A model generated the notes under the pieces. The model made no database searches. It saw only the letters and a list, made by a program, of their open reading frames with translations, and was not told where the DNA came from. A program made the position numbers and the translations under genes. DNA of 64,000 nt from Burkholderiales bacterium. Its GTDB lineage: Bacteria; Pseudomonadota; Gammaproteobacteria; Burkholderiales; Burkholderiaceae_C. The DNA is taken from the NCBI GenBank assembly GCA_016703325.1, contig JADJCH010000016.1:70858-134857 (forward strand), given 5' to 3'. Below, in pieces: positions 1-7,665 of the stretch. Within the stretch, counting starts at the first letter, position 1; every line of letters begins with the position of its first letter.

Positions 1-1699
1 GCCAGGAAATGATCGGCTCCTGTACATCGCCATCGGCAGGCGTCACGCTGCGCCAATGCAGGGCCAGACTGCGCGGCGGATGATCCGGATTGAGACACAC
101 CCATGTGTACAACACATCGGTGGCCGAAGGCGCCATCGGAAAGGGCGCATCGCTGAATGCATGGCGGTGTACACCAGCAGCAATGCTGCTGCGATGCCCA
201 CCGCCTGCCGGTGGTTCGGTGGCCGGTGCCTCAATCCAGGGATTCAGGGACTCTGTTTCCAATGCCTGCGCGTCGTGGTCGGGAGCTGGAACGTCGCGGA
301 CCTGTCCATCGATGGCCCTGCCGATCAGCATGGCCCGATTGCGCCAGCCTTGTCGCAGAGCCAGCGTGCGAGCGCGCGTCAGGAGCAGATCCGAAAGGGC
401 TGAGAGGAACTCGGGTGCCACCTCGTCCGTAAGCAGCAGACGGGGCTCCCAGGCAGATATCGGCACAGGCACCAGCAGCCGCACGCATTCATCCAGCGCC
501 GGGTTCAGCCCTGCCAATCCGGCACTTGATCGCAGGGCCTGGTCCAGTTGTTCGATCGGCACTGGTACTGCGTCGACGTCAAACCGCGGCGGAAAGAACT
601 CACAGCGAAAAACCTCGGGATAAGCCGCGTCTCTTTGCAGGGCAGACGCAGGGAGGAATCCGAAGGGTGGCAAACGCTCCCCAAAAGGCAGGGCCAGCTC
701 CGATGCGGGCCGCGGGGCCTCTGCCGCCAGCTGCTCGGCAAACTGCTCAATCTGAGCCTGCCATCGGACGGCTTCACGGCAATGTGCATTCAGCGCGAGA
801 AGTCCAATCGATTTGGCATGTGGTCCGACGTGCCGCTGCAGATGACTGTCACGCACCCTCGCACCCCGACGCACCACACTGGCTCGATCGACCCACGTCA
901 CGCGACGGTCCTCGGCCAGACACACCAGCGCCAGCGGCACACCCAGGCCTTCCCATGCAAATTGCTGGGCGGAAGCCATCTGAGCTTCTGCGCGGAAGAT
1001 GGTCCAGGCCAGCGCATTGCGAAGAAGGGACCGATCCACTGCGGGCAGCTCAAGCTGGCTCGAAGGCCAGACGCACCAGACAAGTCGGGCCGCATCAAGG
1101 CTGTGCCAGTCTTCGATCGAACTCGGCTCCAGCTCACCTGCTTCACGCCAGACGGTTCGATCGGAAGGATCGACCGGGTCAAACTCCCCAATGTCGATGC
1201 GAATCGGTTGCAGCACCAGGATGCCCACTGCTGTGGTGCTGGATTCACGTGAACTCAGCCAATCCCCCAGCGGAAGCAACGCAGTCTGCTGGGCGCTGCC
1301 GGAATCAAGAACCGGCAGCATTTCCATTGGGCAGGAGATGGCCTGCGTGAGCACCACGTCGTCACCGTCTGCGCAGAGCGCCCGGCCAGGATCGACTCGC
1401 ACCCATTCTTCGATCTGCGGAGCCTCCTCCATGGGGCGCCGAACGACGTGTTGCTCTATCGTGACCTCGAGTCCCTCATCAACCCCTGCGAGCAATCCCT
1501 GTCCTCGGCTGACAACCCTGCCCTCCTGCCAACGTTGCCGAACCTCCAGACTCGCTGTGGTGAGCGCGCGGCCGGCAAAGAAATGCGGATGGCGCAACCA
1601 GGTACGGGCCGCCTCTTGCGCCGTGCCGGGTGATACGGAAAGCATGCGTTCGCCCTGCAGGGCAGAGGACGGATCGACGACGTTGGACGACTGGCTCAC
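1..1699 (-). CDS. eCIS-operon protein with YxxG-type N-terminal module (partial, runs off left edge)
   Basis: One uninterrupted minus-strand frame starts at a GTG (1699) preceded by AAGGGGA five or six bases upstream, and stays open for 566 codons to the window edge, so the C-terminus is missing. Function is unknown. Residues about 35-80 read RHPHFFAGRALTTASLEV, then a conserved G-[VL]-x-E-G-L-x-V segment. This is the same module that opens the two genes before it (1787-3901 and 3950-4864). No signal peptide or membrane segment is seen. It lies 87 bases behind the previous gene and reads in the same direction as the whole injection-system operon, so a baseplate, fibre or structural accessory role is inferred from position only. 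Codon usage and the lack of stops across 1.7 kb make it a real gene. Confidence 0.8.
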   Translation of the reverse strand, partial: MSQSSNVVDPSSALQGERMLSVSPGTAQEAARTWLRHPHFFAGRALTTASLEVRQRWQEGRVVSRGQGLLAGVDEGLEVTIEQHVVRRPMEEAPQIEEWVRVDPGRALCADGDDVVLTQAISCPMEMLPVLDSGSAQQTALLPLGDWLSSRESSTTAVGILVLQPIRIDIGEFDPVDPSDRTVWREAGELEPSSIEDWHSLDAARLVWCVWPSSQLELPAVDRSLLRNALAWTIFRAEAQMASAQQFAWEGLGVPLALVCLAEDRRVTWVDRASVVRRGARVRDSHLQRHVGPHAKSIGLLALNAHCREAVRWQAQIEQFAEQLAAEAPRPASELALPFGERLPPFGFLPASALQRDAAYPEVFRCEFFPPRFDVDAVPVPIEQLDQALRSSAGLAGLNPALDECVRLLVPVPISAWEPRLLLTDEVAPEFLSALSDLLLTRARTLALRQGWRNRAMLIGRAIDGQVRDVPAPDHDAQALETESLNPWIEAPATEPPAGGGHRSSIAAGVHRHAFSDAPFPMAPSATDVLYTWVCLNPDHPPRSLALHWRSVTPADGDVQEPIISW

Positions 1700-1786
1700 G
1701 GAATTCCCCTTGAACGTCGCGACAGGCTTGGAAGCGACAGGCAGACTGTGCGGACGGGCGATCGTTGTCTGGAAGAACCTCCGGCA

Positions 1787-3901
1787 TCAGCCGGGCAAGG
1801 TTGGCTTCGGGGCCACGATTGCAGGCCTCACCGTGGGGGTTGCGGCAGCGCTGACCTGAGATTGCGTCAACTGGGTTGTCAATTGGTTGATCTTGGTTGC
1901 GTTCCCACTGGCCAGCGTGGCCAGAGTGGCGTTCGAGACCTGCCCTCCGCTGGCCTGTTGAATCGCGTTGAGGTTGCTGCTGAGGGCCGGCTTGTTGATA
2001 TCGCTGGCCACTGCCAGGACAGCGGTCTGGTCCAGCACCACCGTTCCGATGGGCGGCCTGACCACCACCGGTGGCAAGGTAACGATGGGGGGAGGGAGAA
2101 CCACAGGTGGGGGAACAATCCCGCCCGTACCTGTGGACGGGGGTGTGTTGGTAGGCGAGGGCACGGTGGAGGACGGCGGCGCACTGATGGGGGGTGGAGT
2201 GTTCGTGGCCCCGGTTCCGGTGTTGGGGGTCGGTGCCGGGGGCGCCGTAGTTGCGGGAGACGGGACTGGCGCCGGGGCGGTAGACGCTGCGGGGGAAGCA
2301 GAGGGGGTCGCGGGTGCCGTGACAGCGACGGGCGCGGCATTGGCGTCGATCTGTTGCTGCAGTGCGCCCAAGGTGGCGGCGGTCAGAACGGGCGAAGCCA
2401 CCAGCCGTGGAGTGGCCAGCAATGACAGGATGCTGGCAGCAGCCCGAGGGCTGGACTGGCTCAGCACCCGATCCAGGACAGGTACAAGACCCATCGGCTC
2501 CAGTCGATTGCGCACGGAGGTTTCGACGGCCAGTTCGTTGAATCCAGCCAGTGCCAGAGGCACCCCCACCAGGTCATCCCTGTACGCCAGATTGCGCCGC
2601 CGCACGTACCACAGGCTGGGCAACTGAGCCAGTCGTGCCCACTCGGCGTCAGCCGGGGTTGGAATGGCGGGTGCCGAGATGGCTGAGGGCAGGCGCAGGC
2701 CCTGCAGGACTTCGAGAGGCTTGCGCCGCGCGACCAGGTTGGGCGCCGCCGGGCGCAGCAGGCGGGTGCGCGGGCTCAGGCGGCCGGCCACCGCGCGGAA
2801 CTCGTCGCGCGGCACCGGCGCCAGCACCAGCACCGCGGTCATGTCCAGCGCCGCATCGCTGGCGCGCAGGTCGATCGGCGGCAGGGCCAGGGTCTCCTCG
2901 ACCAGGGCGGGCAGTTCGTCCTCCGGGATGATGCTGAAGTCCACGTCCACCATCGAGGGGAAGAAGCGCTGCGTGAAGTCAGCCGGGTTGATGATCCCGG
3001 GCGGCAAAGGGCCGGCTGGGGGCAGGGCCTCGAACTGGCTGGCGGCGGCGAAGGTGCGGCCGCTGAGCTGCACCACCACATCGGCCAGGTGGTTCTGGTA
3101 CTGCATCAGGTGGGCCAGCCTTAGGCCGCGGGGCGAGAAGCCCAGGCCGGGCAGGTCGCCGCGGTCGGAGCCCAGCTCGCGGCGCACCATGGCCTCGTCG
3201 ATCCACACCAGGGTGTTGGACTGCAGCGCCAGCATCGCCAGCGGCAGCACGTTGGCGGAGATGCCGCGGTCCTGCGGCTGGGTGAAGATCGTCCGTGCGG
3301 CGCGGGCGCGGCGCGCTGCGGGCTGGTCGGCCGCGCCGTCCTCCTGCCAGGGGATGAGCACCACGGCGGTGGCTTCGATGACGTCGCCGTCCTCCACCGT
3401 GCGGGGGCCGGTGAGGCTGGTCGGGTAGGCGCCCACCGGGTTGTCGGTGTACTCCACCGGCCGCAGCGCCAGCACGAACAGGCCGGTGCGGCTGCGCGGT
3501 GGGGTGGCGGGCACCCGAGTCAGGCCGAAGCGGGCGGAGAGCTGCTCGGACATGGCGATGTCGGCCAGGTTCACCGCCAAGTCCGCCGGCAGCCGCACCA
3601 GCTCGCCCGCCGGCGTAACGCCCTGCCCTGCGCGGATGCGCAGGCTGTGCAGGTTGTCGCCATCGCCCACCTGCAGCCCTTCGGCCACGCCGCTGCCCAC
3701 CGTGCGGGCCAGGTCGGCCTCGCGGATGAGCATGTACTGCTGGTCGCGGATCAGATCCCGCGCAGAGAGGAAGCGGCCGTCGAAGTAGCGCGGCCGCATG
3801 CGCCGGGCATCGACGACCAGGCTGCCCTGCTGGCGCAGCTGCAGGACTTCCTCCGGACTCAGGGTTTCGCGCGAGCTGCCGCGGGTGAGCGAGACGGACA
3901 T
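1787..3901 (-). CDS. eCIS-operon protein with YxxG-type N-terminal module and proline-rich tail
   Basis: A 704-residue protein starting at ATG 3901 with GGAG seven bases upstream. Residues 37-108 hold the shared module: RPRYFDGRFLSARDL, then a helical stretch, GSGVAEGLQV, and AGQGVTPAGELVRLP. The middle (about 110-500) is a globular region with no family I can name. Residues about 510-620 are very rich in Pro, Thr, Ala and Ser (for example PPPVVLPPP runs), and the last 80 residues are Ala/Thr/Gln-rich. The long Pro/Thr segment suggests an extended linker or fibre-like part. It lies third from last in the visible operon, after the baseplate genes. A role as an outer baseplate or fibre component is an inference; no homolog function is recognised. 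Confidence 0.82.
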   Translation of the reverse strand: MSVSLTRGSSRETLSPEEVLQLRQQGSLVVDARRMRPRYFDGRFLSARDLIRDQQYMLIREADLARTVGSGVAEGLQVGDGDNLHSLRIRAGQGVTPAGELVRLPADLAVNLADIAMSEQLSARFGLTRVPATPPRSRTGLFVLALRPVEYTDNPVGAYPTSLTGPRTVEDGDVIEATAVVLIPWQEDGAADQPAARRARAARTIFTQPQDRGISANVLPLAMLALQSNTLVWIDEAMVRRELGSDRGDLPGLGFSPRGLRLAHLMQYQNHLADVVVQLSGRTFAAASQFEALPPAGPLPPGIINPADFTQRFFPSMVDVDFSIIPEDELPALVEETLALPPIDLRASDAALDMTAVLVLAPVPRDEFRAVAGRLSPRTRLLRPAAPNLVARRKPLEVLQGLRLPSAISAPAIPTPADAEWARLAQLPSLWYVRRRNLAYRDDLVGVPLALAGFNELAVETSVRNRLEPMGLVPVLDRVLSQSSPRAAASILSLLATPRLVASPVLTAATLGALQQQIDANAAPVAVTAPATPSASPAASTAPAPVPSPATTAPPAPTPNTGTGATNTPPPISAPPSSTVPSPTNTPPSTGTGGIVPPPVVLPPPIVTLPPVVVRPPIGTVVLDQTAVLAVASDINKPALSSNLNAIQQASGGQVSNATLATLASGNATKINQLTTQLTQSQVSAAATPTVRPAIVAPKPTLPG

Positions 3902-3949
3902 GGTGGGCTCCGGAAGCGGTGAAATGCGGAATGAAGTGGCGGCTCGATC

Positions 3950-4864
3950 TCAGAGGCCGGCGCTGCGGCCCAGCAGGGCCAGGGTGGGCAGGAAGCGGCG
4001 GGCAAAGTTGTCGATCAGCACGGGCGCCTCGAGCGCTCGCGTGGGCACGGCATCGGCAATGACAGGCAGGAAGACCCGCGCCAGCCAGACGGCGCTGCCG
4101 TCCATCTCGCCCTCGTGCTCCGGCCCGGTCGCCACACCGGGTCGGTTGCCCGACGGGGCCGCGGGCGGCGTCCAGGCGGCCAGGACGGTGTCCTGCAAGG
4201 CGTCGCGTCGGACGGTGGCATCGGCGTCGGCCAAGCCGGCCGCAGCGGGCATCCCGGGCAGGCCCAGGTGGCCATCGTCCAGCGCAATGCGCGGCAACAG
4301 CTGCAGCTCGTAGGCATCACGCACACGGGAGGCAGCCACCGCGTTCAATGCGTCGTAAGGTCCGCTGGCGAAGCTCGGGGAGTAGCCCACTTCGCTGGCG
4401 GCAAAGCGGATGTAGAGGTCCGCCACCACGGCTTGCGCCGGCAGCTCGACCGAATGGGCCGCAACGAAGCGCGGTGAGGCAAAACGGCTCAGGTTGTCGT
4501 AGCGGGCCTGGCGCAGCACGTCGCCGCCGTCCTGGGCGGCCATCTGGGCCCACCAGCGCGCCAGCCTCAGACAGGCCTTGCGCGGCTGTTCCACCAACCG
4601 GCCCAGGCGGTCCAGTGCCAGGCCGGGGGCCACCTCGATCTCCTCATCCGGCCGGGTGGCGGTGGTCGGCTGGTGCGACACCGCCAGGCCGGCCAATGTG
4701 CCGCTGCCGGCCAGGAACAGCAGCGCCCGCGCCAGACGGCCACGGTGGTAGGCCTGCTCGTCGGCGAAGTCCTGGGCATCCAGCAACATGCCGGTGGCAT
4801 AGGCCGGGCGTTCGGCCGGCAGCAGCTGCATCAGCGGATCGGATTCAAGGGCCAGGATGCTCAT
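3950..4864 (-). CDS. eCIS-operon protein, short YxxG-type module protein
   Basis: A 304-residue protein with ATG at 4864 and GGAG upstream. Residues 19-95 (RPAYATGMLLDAQDFADEQA, then GSGTLAGLAV and EIEVAPGLALDRLGRLVEQP) align by eye with the N-terminal module of the next two genes: P-x-[YF]-x-x-G-x-x-L-x-A-x-[DS]-[FL], about 20 helical residues, G-x-G-x-x-x-G-L-x-V, a short strand, then A-x-G-x-x-x-x-x-G-x-L-V. The rest has no family I can name. It sits 29 bases after the tail-protein gene and 48 bases before the 704-residue gene. It is likely a structural accessory of the injection system, inferred from position and shared module. Confidence 0.8.
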   Translation of the reverse strand: MSILALESDPLMQLLPAERPAYATGMLLDAQDFADEQAYHRGRLARALLFLAGSGTLAGLAVSHQPTTATRPDEEIEVAPGLALDRLGRLVEQPRKACLRLARWWAQMAAQDGGDVLRQARYDNLSRFASPRFVAAHSVELPAQAVVADLYIRFAASEVGYSPSFASGPYDALNAVAASRVRDAYELQLLPRIALDDGHLGLPGMPAAAGLADADATVRRDALQDTVLAAWTPPAAPSGNRPGVATGPEHEGEMDGSAVWLARVFLPVIADAVPTRALEAPVLIDNFARRFLPTLALLGRSAGL

Positions 4865-4893
4865 GGAACGGTCTCCGTGGGAGGTCGGTGACT

Positions 4894-7665
4894 TCAGGTG
4901 TCGTCGGGCAGCCAGCGCCAGGGCGAGGCGCTGCCGGCGTCAGCGGTGTCGAGCAGTGCGCCGCTCAGGCGCGGGTCCAGCAGCGGGGCGGACTGGACCT
5001 GGCCGCCTCGGCCCAGGATCGACTGGTCCACCCGCACGGGCTCGACTGGGTTGGGTGGCCCCAGGTAGGTGTCCACGCCGACCAGGCTGCTGATGCCCAC
5101 CATCAGGGGCCAGGTGGCCCGGGTGACCTGGACATCCACATGGGCAGGGGCCTCCAGCTCGACCATGCGGCGCAGCAGCCCGAAGTCCTGCGGCTGCACC
5201 TCCTGGTGCACCAGCACCAGCACACGGTGGGCGAGCTTATCGTCGAAGGCCAGCACGGCAGCGTCCTCGCCGTCGTTGCCGACCGAGGCGTCGAACAGCG
5301 CCAGCAGTTCGCTGCGGGCGGCGTCGCCGAGAATGAGGGCATCGCCCACCACCGAGTGGCTGTTGACGTTCAGGCCGGGCAGCAGAGGGTCCGCCTCATC
5401 GCGCAGCTGGGCGCCGAGCAGGGTGGCCATCACCCGGCGCAGCCGGAAGGCCTCCACCACCAGGATCTCGCCGCTGCGCACGCCGCCGCCGCTGGCAATG
5501 TCCAGCGCCAGGCGCAGGCCGCGGGCGCTGCCGTGCCACTGCGCCAGCTGCGGGGCCGCACGCAGCCAGTTGCGTCTGCGCCCGTCCGGCAAGACGGGGT
5601 CGAAGGCCACGCCCACCCAGCTGGCCAGCCAGTCCAGATGGCCTTCGCCACAAACCGCCGGGTCGGTGTGCAGGTGAGCGGCGGCAACGCGGTCCTCCAG
5701 CACCGTCAACCAACCTTCGAAGTTGGCCAGGGTGCGCTCCAGGAAGTCGGCCGGCGTGGCCTGTACGCGGTACAGGCCAAGCACCGTGGCGGCGGAACCC
5801 GCGGGATCGGGTTCCAACCGCAGCCGCCAGGCCTGCCCAGCGTCGCGCAGCAGCCAGAGTTGACCGGGTGCCTCGGTCTGCAGCATGGCGCCCTCTGACG
5901 CCCAGGGGTAGGCCAGCGCAGGGTCGGCCGGCAATTGCCCCGCATCCAACGCAGCCAGCACCGCGGGCGAAGGTTCCCGCAGCACGCTGCCCAGCCGCGG
6001 GCCCGGTTGCCGCGCGGGGGGGCCGAAGACGGTTTCGCGGTACAGGCGCGGCAGGTAGTGTTCGGCGTACGCGAAGCGGCTGGACCAGATGCGCAGCGCC
6101 GCCAGCTCCGGCGTGGCGCGCCCGTCCCCGAAGAACTCCACACGCACCCAGAGGTAGCGCCCCACCAACCGGCGGGACTGGGTCCGGCAGTCCTGCACCA
6201 GCACGGAAAACAGCCCGCGCTGGTCGCGTTGCCGTTCACCGCACAGCAGCCCTGGGTGGCCCGGCAGCTCGCTGGCGGCGGGGTCCCACGCCGCTGCAGG
6301 TGCCTGAGGCAGCGCAGCGTGGGGGGCCAGCTGGCGTGCATCCAACCCGAACAGGTGGGGTGTCCAGTGCTGCCAGGCAAGCTCCGGCGCAACCGGCTCC
6401 GCGGTGGCCGCCAGCCAGACCACCATCGCGGTGCGCATCGGCAGGGCGGCTTCGGCGTAGAGGCGGTGCCAGACCGTGCTGCCGCTGCCGCTGTCGATGA
6501 GGTGCTGTGACCGGCCCTGTGCCCCGCCGCCAAAGGTCAGGGCCTCACCATGACGGGACAACTGTCGCCAGGACAGGCGGTGCAGCGGTTCGGCCAGGCG
6601 CAGCACACGCTCGTCGGCTGCGGCTTCGGGCGGCAGTTCGCTCTCGGTCAGCGGCGCATCGACCGGGTAGTGCGCAGGCCAGGCACAGCCATTGGCAAAG
6701 GGAGCGGCCACAGCGTTGGCGGCCAGGGGGTAGACGTCGCCCAGGGGCCAACGGCCCTCTGGGGGCTCGGGAGGCTCGAGACCGGCAGCGGGCTCCAGGG
6801 TGTCCAGCCCGAGTTCGAAGGCCGGAGCCTCCCGGCGACCCGGTACCCGCAGGGCCACCCGATCCGCCTCGACCCAGGTGAGGGCGTAGGCCCCATCGAC
6901 TCCGGCGAGCCGCAGGGGTGGGCCCCAACGCCGGCGCGGGCCGTCCCAGCGGCGCAGCCGCGCGGCACCGTTGTCGGTCCGCCAGGACAACAAGGCCAGC
7001 GCACCCTGGGGCGAAGCGGCCAGGGCCACAGGAGCTTCGCCAGGGGCAATCCCGCTCAAGGCCGGTGCAACGAGGTCCAGCGCGGGCGGATTGCCGTTTT
7101 CCGGCACCGGTCGGAACACGCCGGGGGCGTAGTCCTCCGGCAGGGGTGTCTGTCGGCGCAGGGGTCGCCCGTGCAGCCGGGCCAGCCTGCCGCTGGGGCG
7201 CTCCAGCGCCCACACGCCCCCCTCTGCGGCCGGGGCCAGCCGCCAGGCCACGAAGTCCGGCGTCGGCAGTCGCACATCGTCAAAGCGTCGGCGCAGGTCG
7301 TGCAGGTGGATGGCACCGCCCAGCGCAACGTACAGCACCCCGTCAGGCGACAGGCAGAGGTCGGTGGGCGCGCTGTCCAGCCGCAGCCGCAACGCGGGGG
7401 TGGGCAGGGTCGGGCCGCTCACACGCACCTCCTGAGCCGAGGCCACCCAGCAGGCCACCGATCCGGCCGCGTCGATGGCGCGGGGCACCTCCTGCAGGGC
7501 CAGGTTGGCCTGCGCCAGCGCTTCGGCCGGCGAGAGCGGGGGCTGCAGCCGGCGCTGGGAGGCCAGGCGCAACAGGCGATGTTCGGCATCCCAGCTCAGG
7601 CCCTGCCGCCGTGGCCAATGGGTGGCGTCCCCCAGCAGCCGGAAGTGCTGCCCGTTGGCGTCCAT
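4894..7665 (-). CDS. Phage-tail-like baseplate protein (Pvc12/gp7-like, TIGR02242 type) with propeller-like N-terminal half
   Basis: A 923-residue protein. ATG 7665 overlaps the previous stop as TGATG and has GGAG eight bases upstream; an alternative GTG lies at 7671. The C-terminal half (about 640-860) matches the family named phage tail protein domain (TIGR02242, tail_P2_I-like): a WLTVLEDRVAAAHL segment, WLASWVGVAFDP and SARGLRLALDIASGGG. The N-terminal half carries repeated short strands such as APTDLCLSPDGVLYVALGGA and VALAASPQGALALLSW, typical of NHL/SMP-30-like beta-propellers. In PVC/Afp particles the equivalent protein forms a baseplate wedge. The propeller could place a binding surface at the rim of the baseplate; that part is inference. 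Confidence 0.88.
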   Translation of the reverse strand: MDANGQHFRLLGDATHWPRRQGLSWDAEHRLLRLASQRRLQPPLSPAEALAQANLALQEVPRAIDAAGSVACWVASAQEVRVSGPTLPTPALRLRLDSAPTDLCLSPDGVLYVALGGAIHLHDLRRRFDDVRLPTPDFVAWRLAPAAEGGVWALERPSGRLARLHGRPLRRQTPLPEDYAPGVFRPVPENGNPPALDLVAPALSGIAPGEAPVALAASPQGALALLSWRTDNGAARLRRWDGPRRRWGPPLRLAGVDGAYALTWVEADRVALRVPGRREAPAFELGLDTLEPAAGLEPPEPPEGRWPLGDVYPLAANAVAAPFANGCAWPAHYPVDAPLTESELPPEAAADERVLRLAEPLHRLSWRQLSRHGEALTFGGGAQGRSQHLIDSGSGSTVWHRLYAEAALPMRTAMVVWLAATAEPVAPELAWQHWTPHLFGLDARQLAPHAALPQAPAAAWDPAASELPGHPGLLCGERQRDQRGLFSVLVQDCRTQSRRLVGRYLWVRVEFFGDGRATPELAALRIWSSRFAYAEHYLPRLYRETVFGPPARQPGPRLGSVLREPSPAVLAALDAGQLPADPALAYPWASEGAMLQTEAPGQLWLLRDAGQAWRLRLEPDPAGSAATVLGLYRVQATPADFLERTLANFEGWLTVLEDRVAAAHLHTDPAVCGEGHLDWLASWVGVAFDPVLPDGRRRNWLRAAPQLAQWHGSARGLRLALDIASGGGVRSGEILVVEAFRLRRVMATLLGAQLRDEADPLLPGLNVNSHSVVGDALILGDAARSELLALFDASVGNDGEDAAVLAFDDKLAHRVLVLVHQEVQPQDFGLLRRMVELEAPAHVDVQVTRATWPLMVGISSLVGVDTYLGPPNPVEPVRVDQSILGRGGQVQSAPLLDPRLSGALLDTADAGSASPWRWLPDDT

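Noticed and set aside
526..1350. Plus-strand open frames over the left edge
   Set aside because: They lie opposite the continuous 566-codon minus-strand gene, which fits operon direction, ribosome site and shared module; the plus-strand frames show no family similarity.
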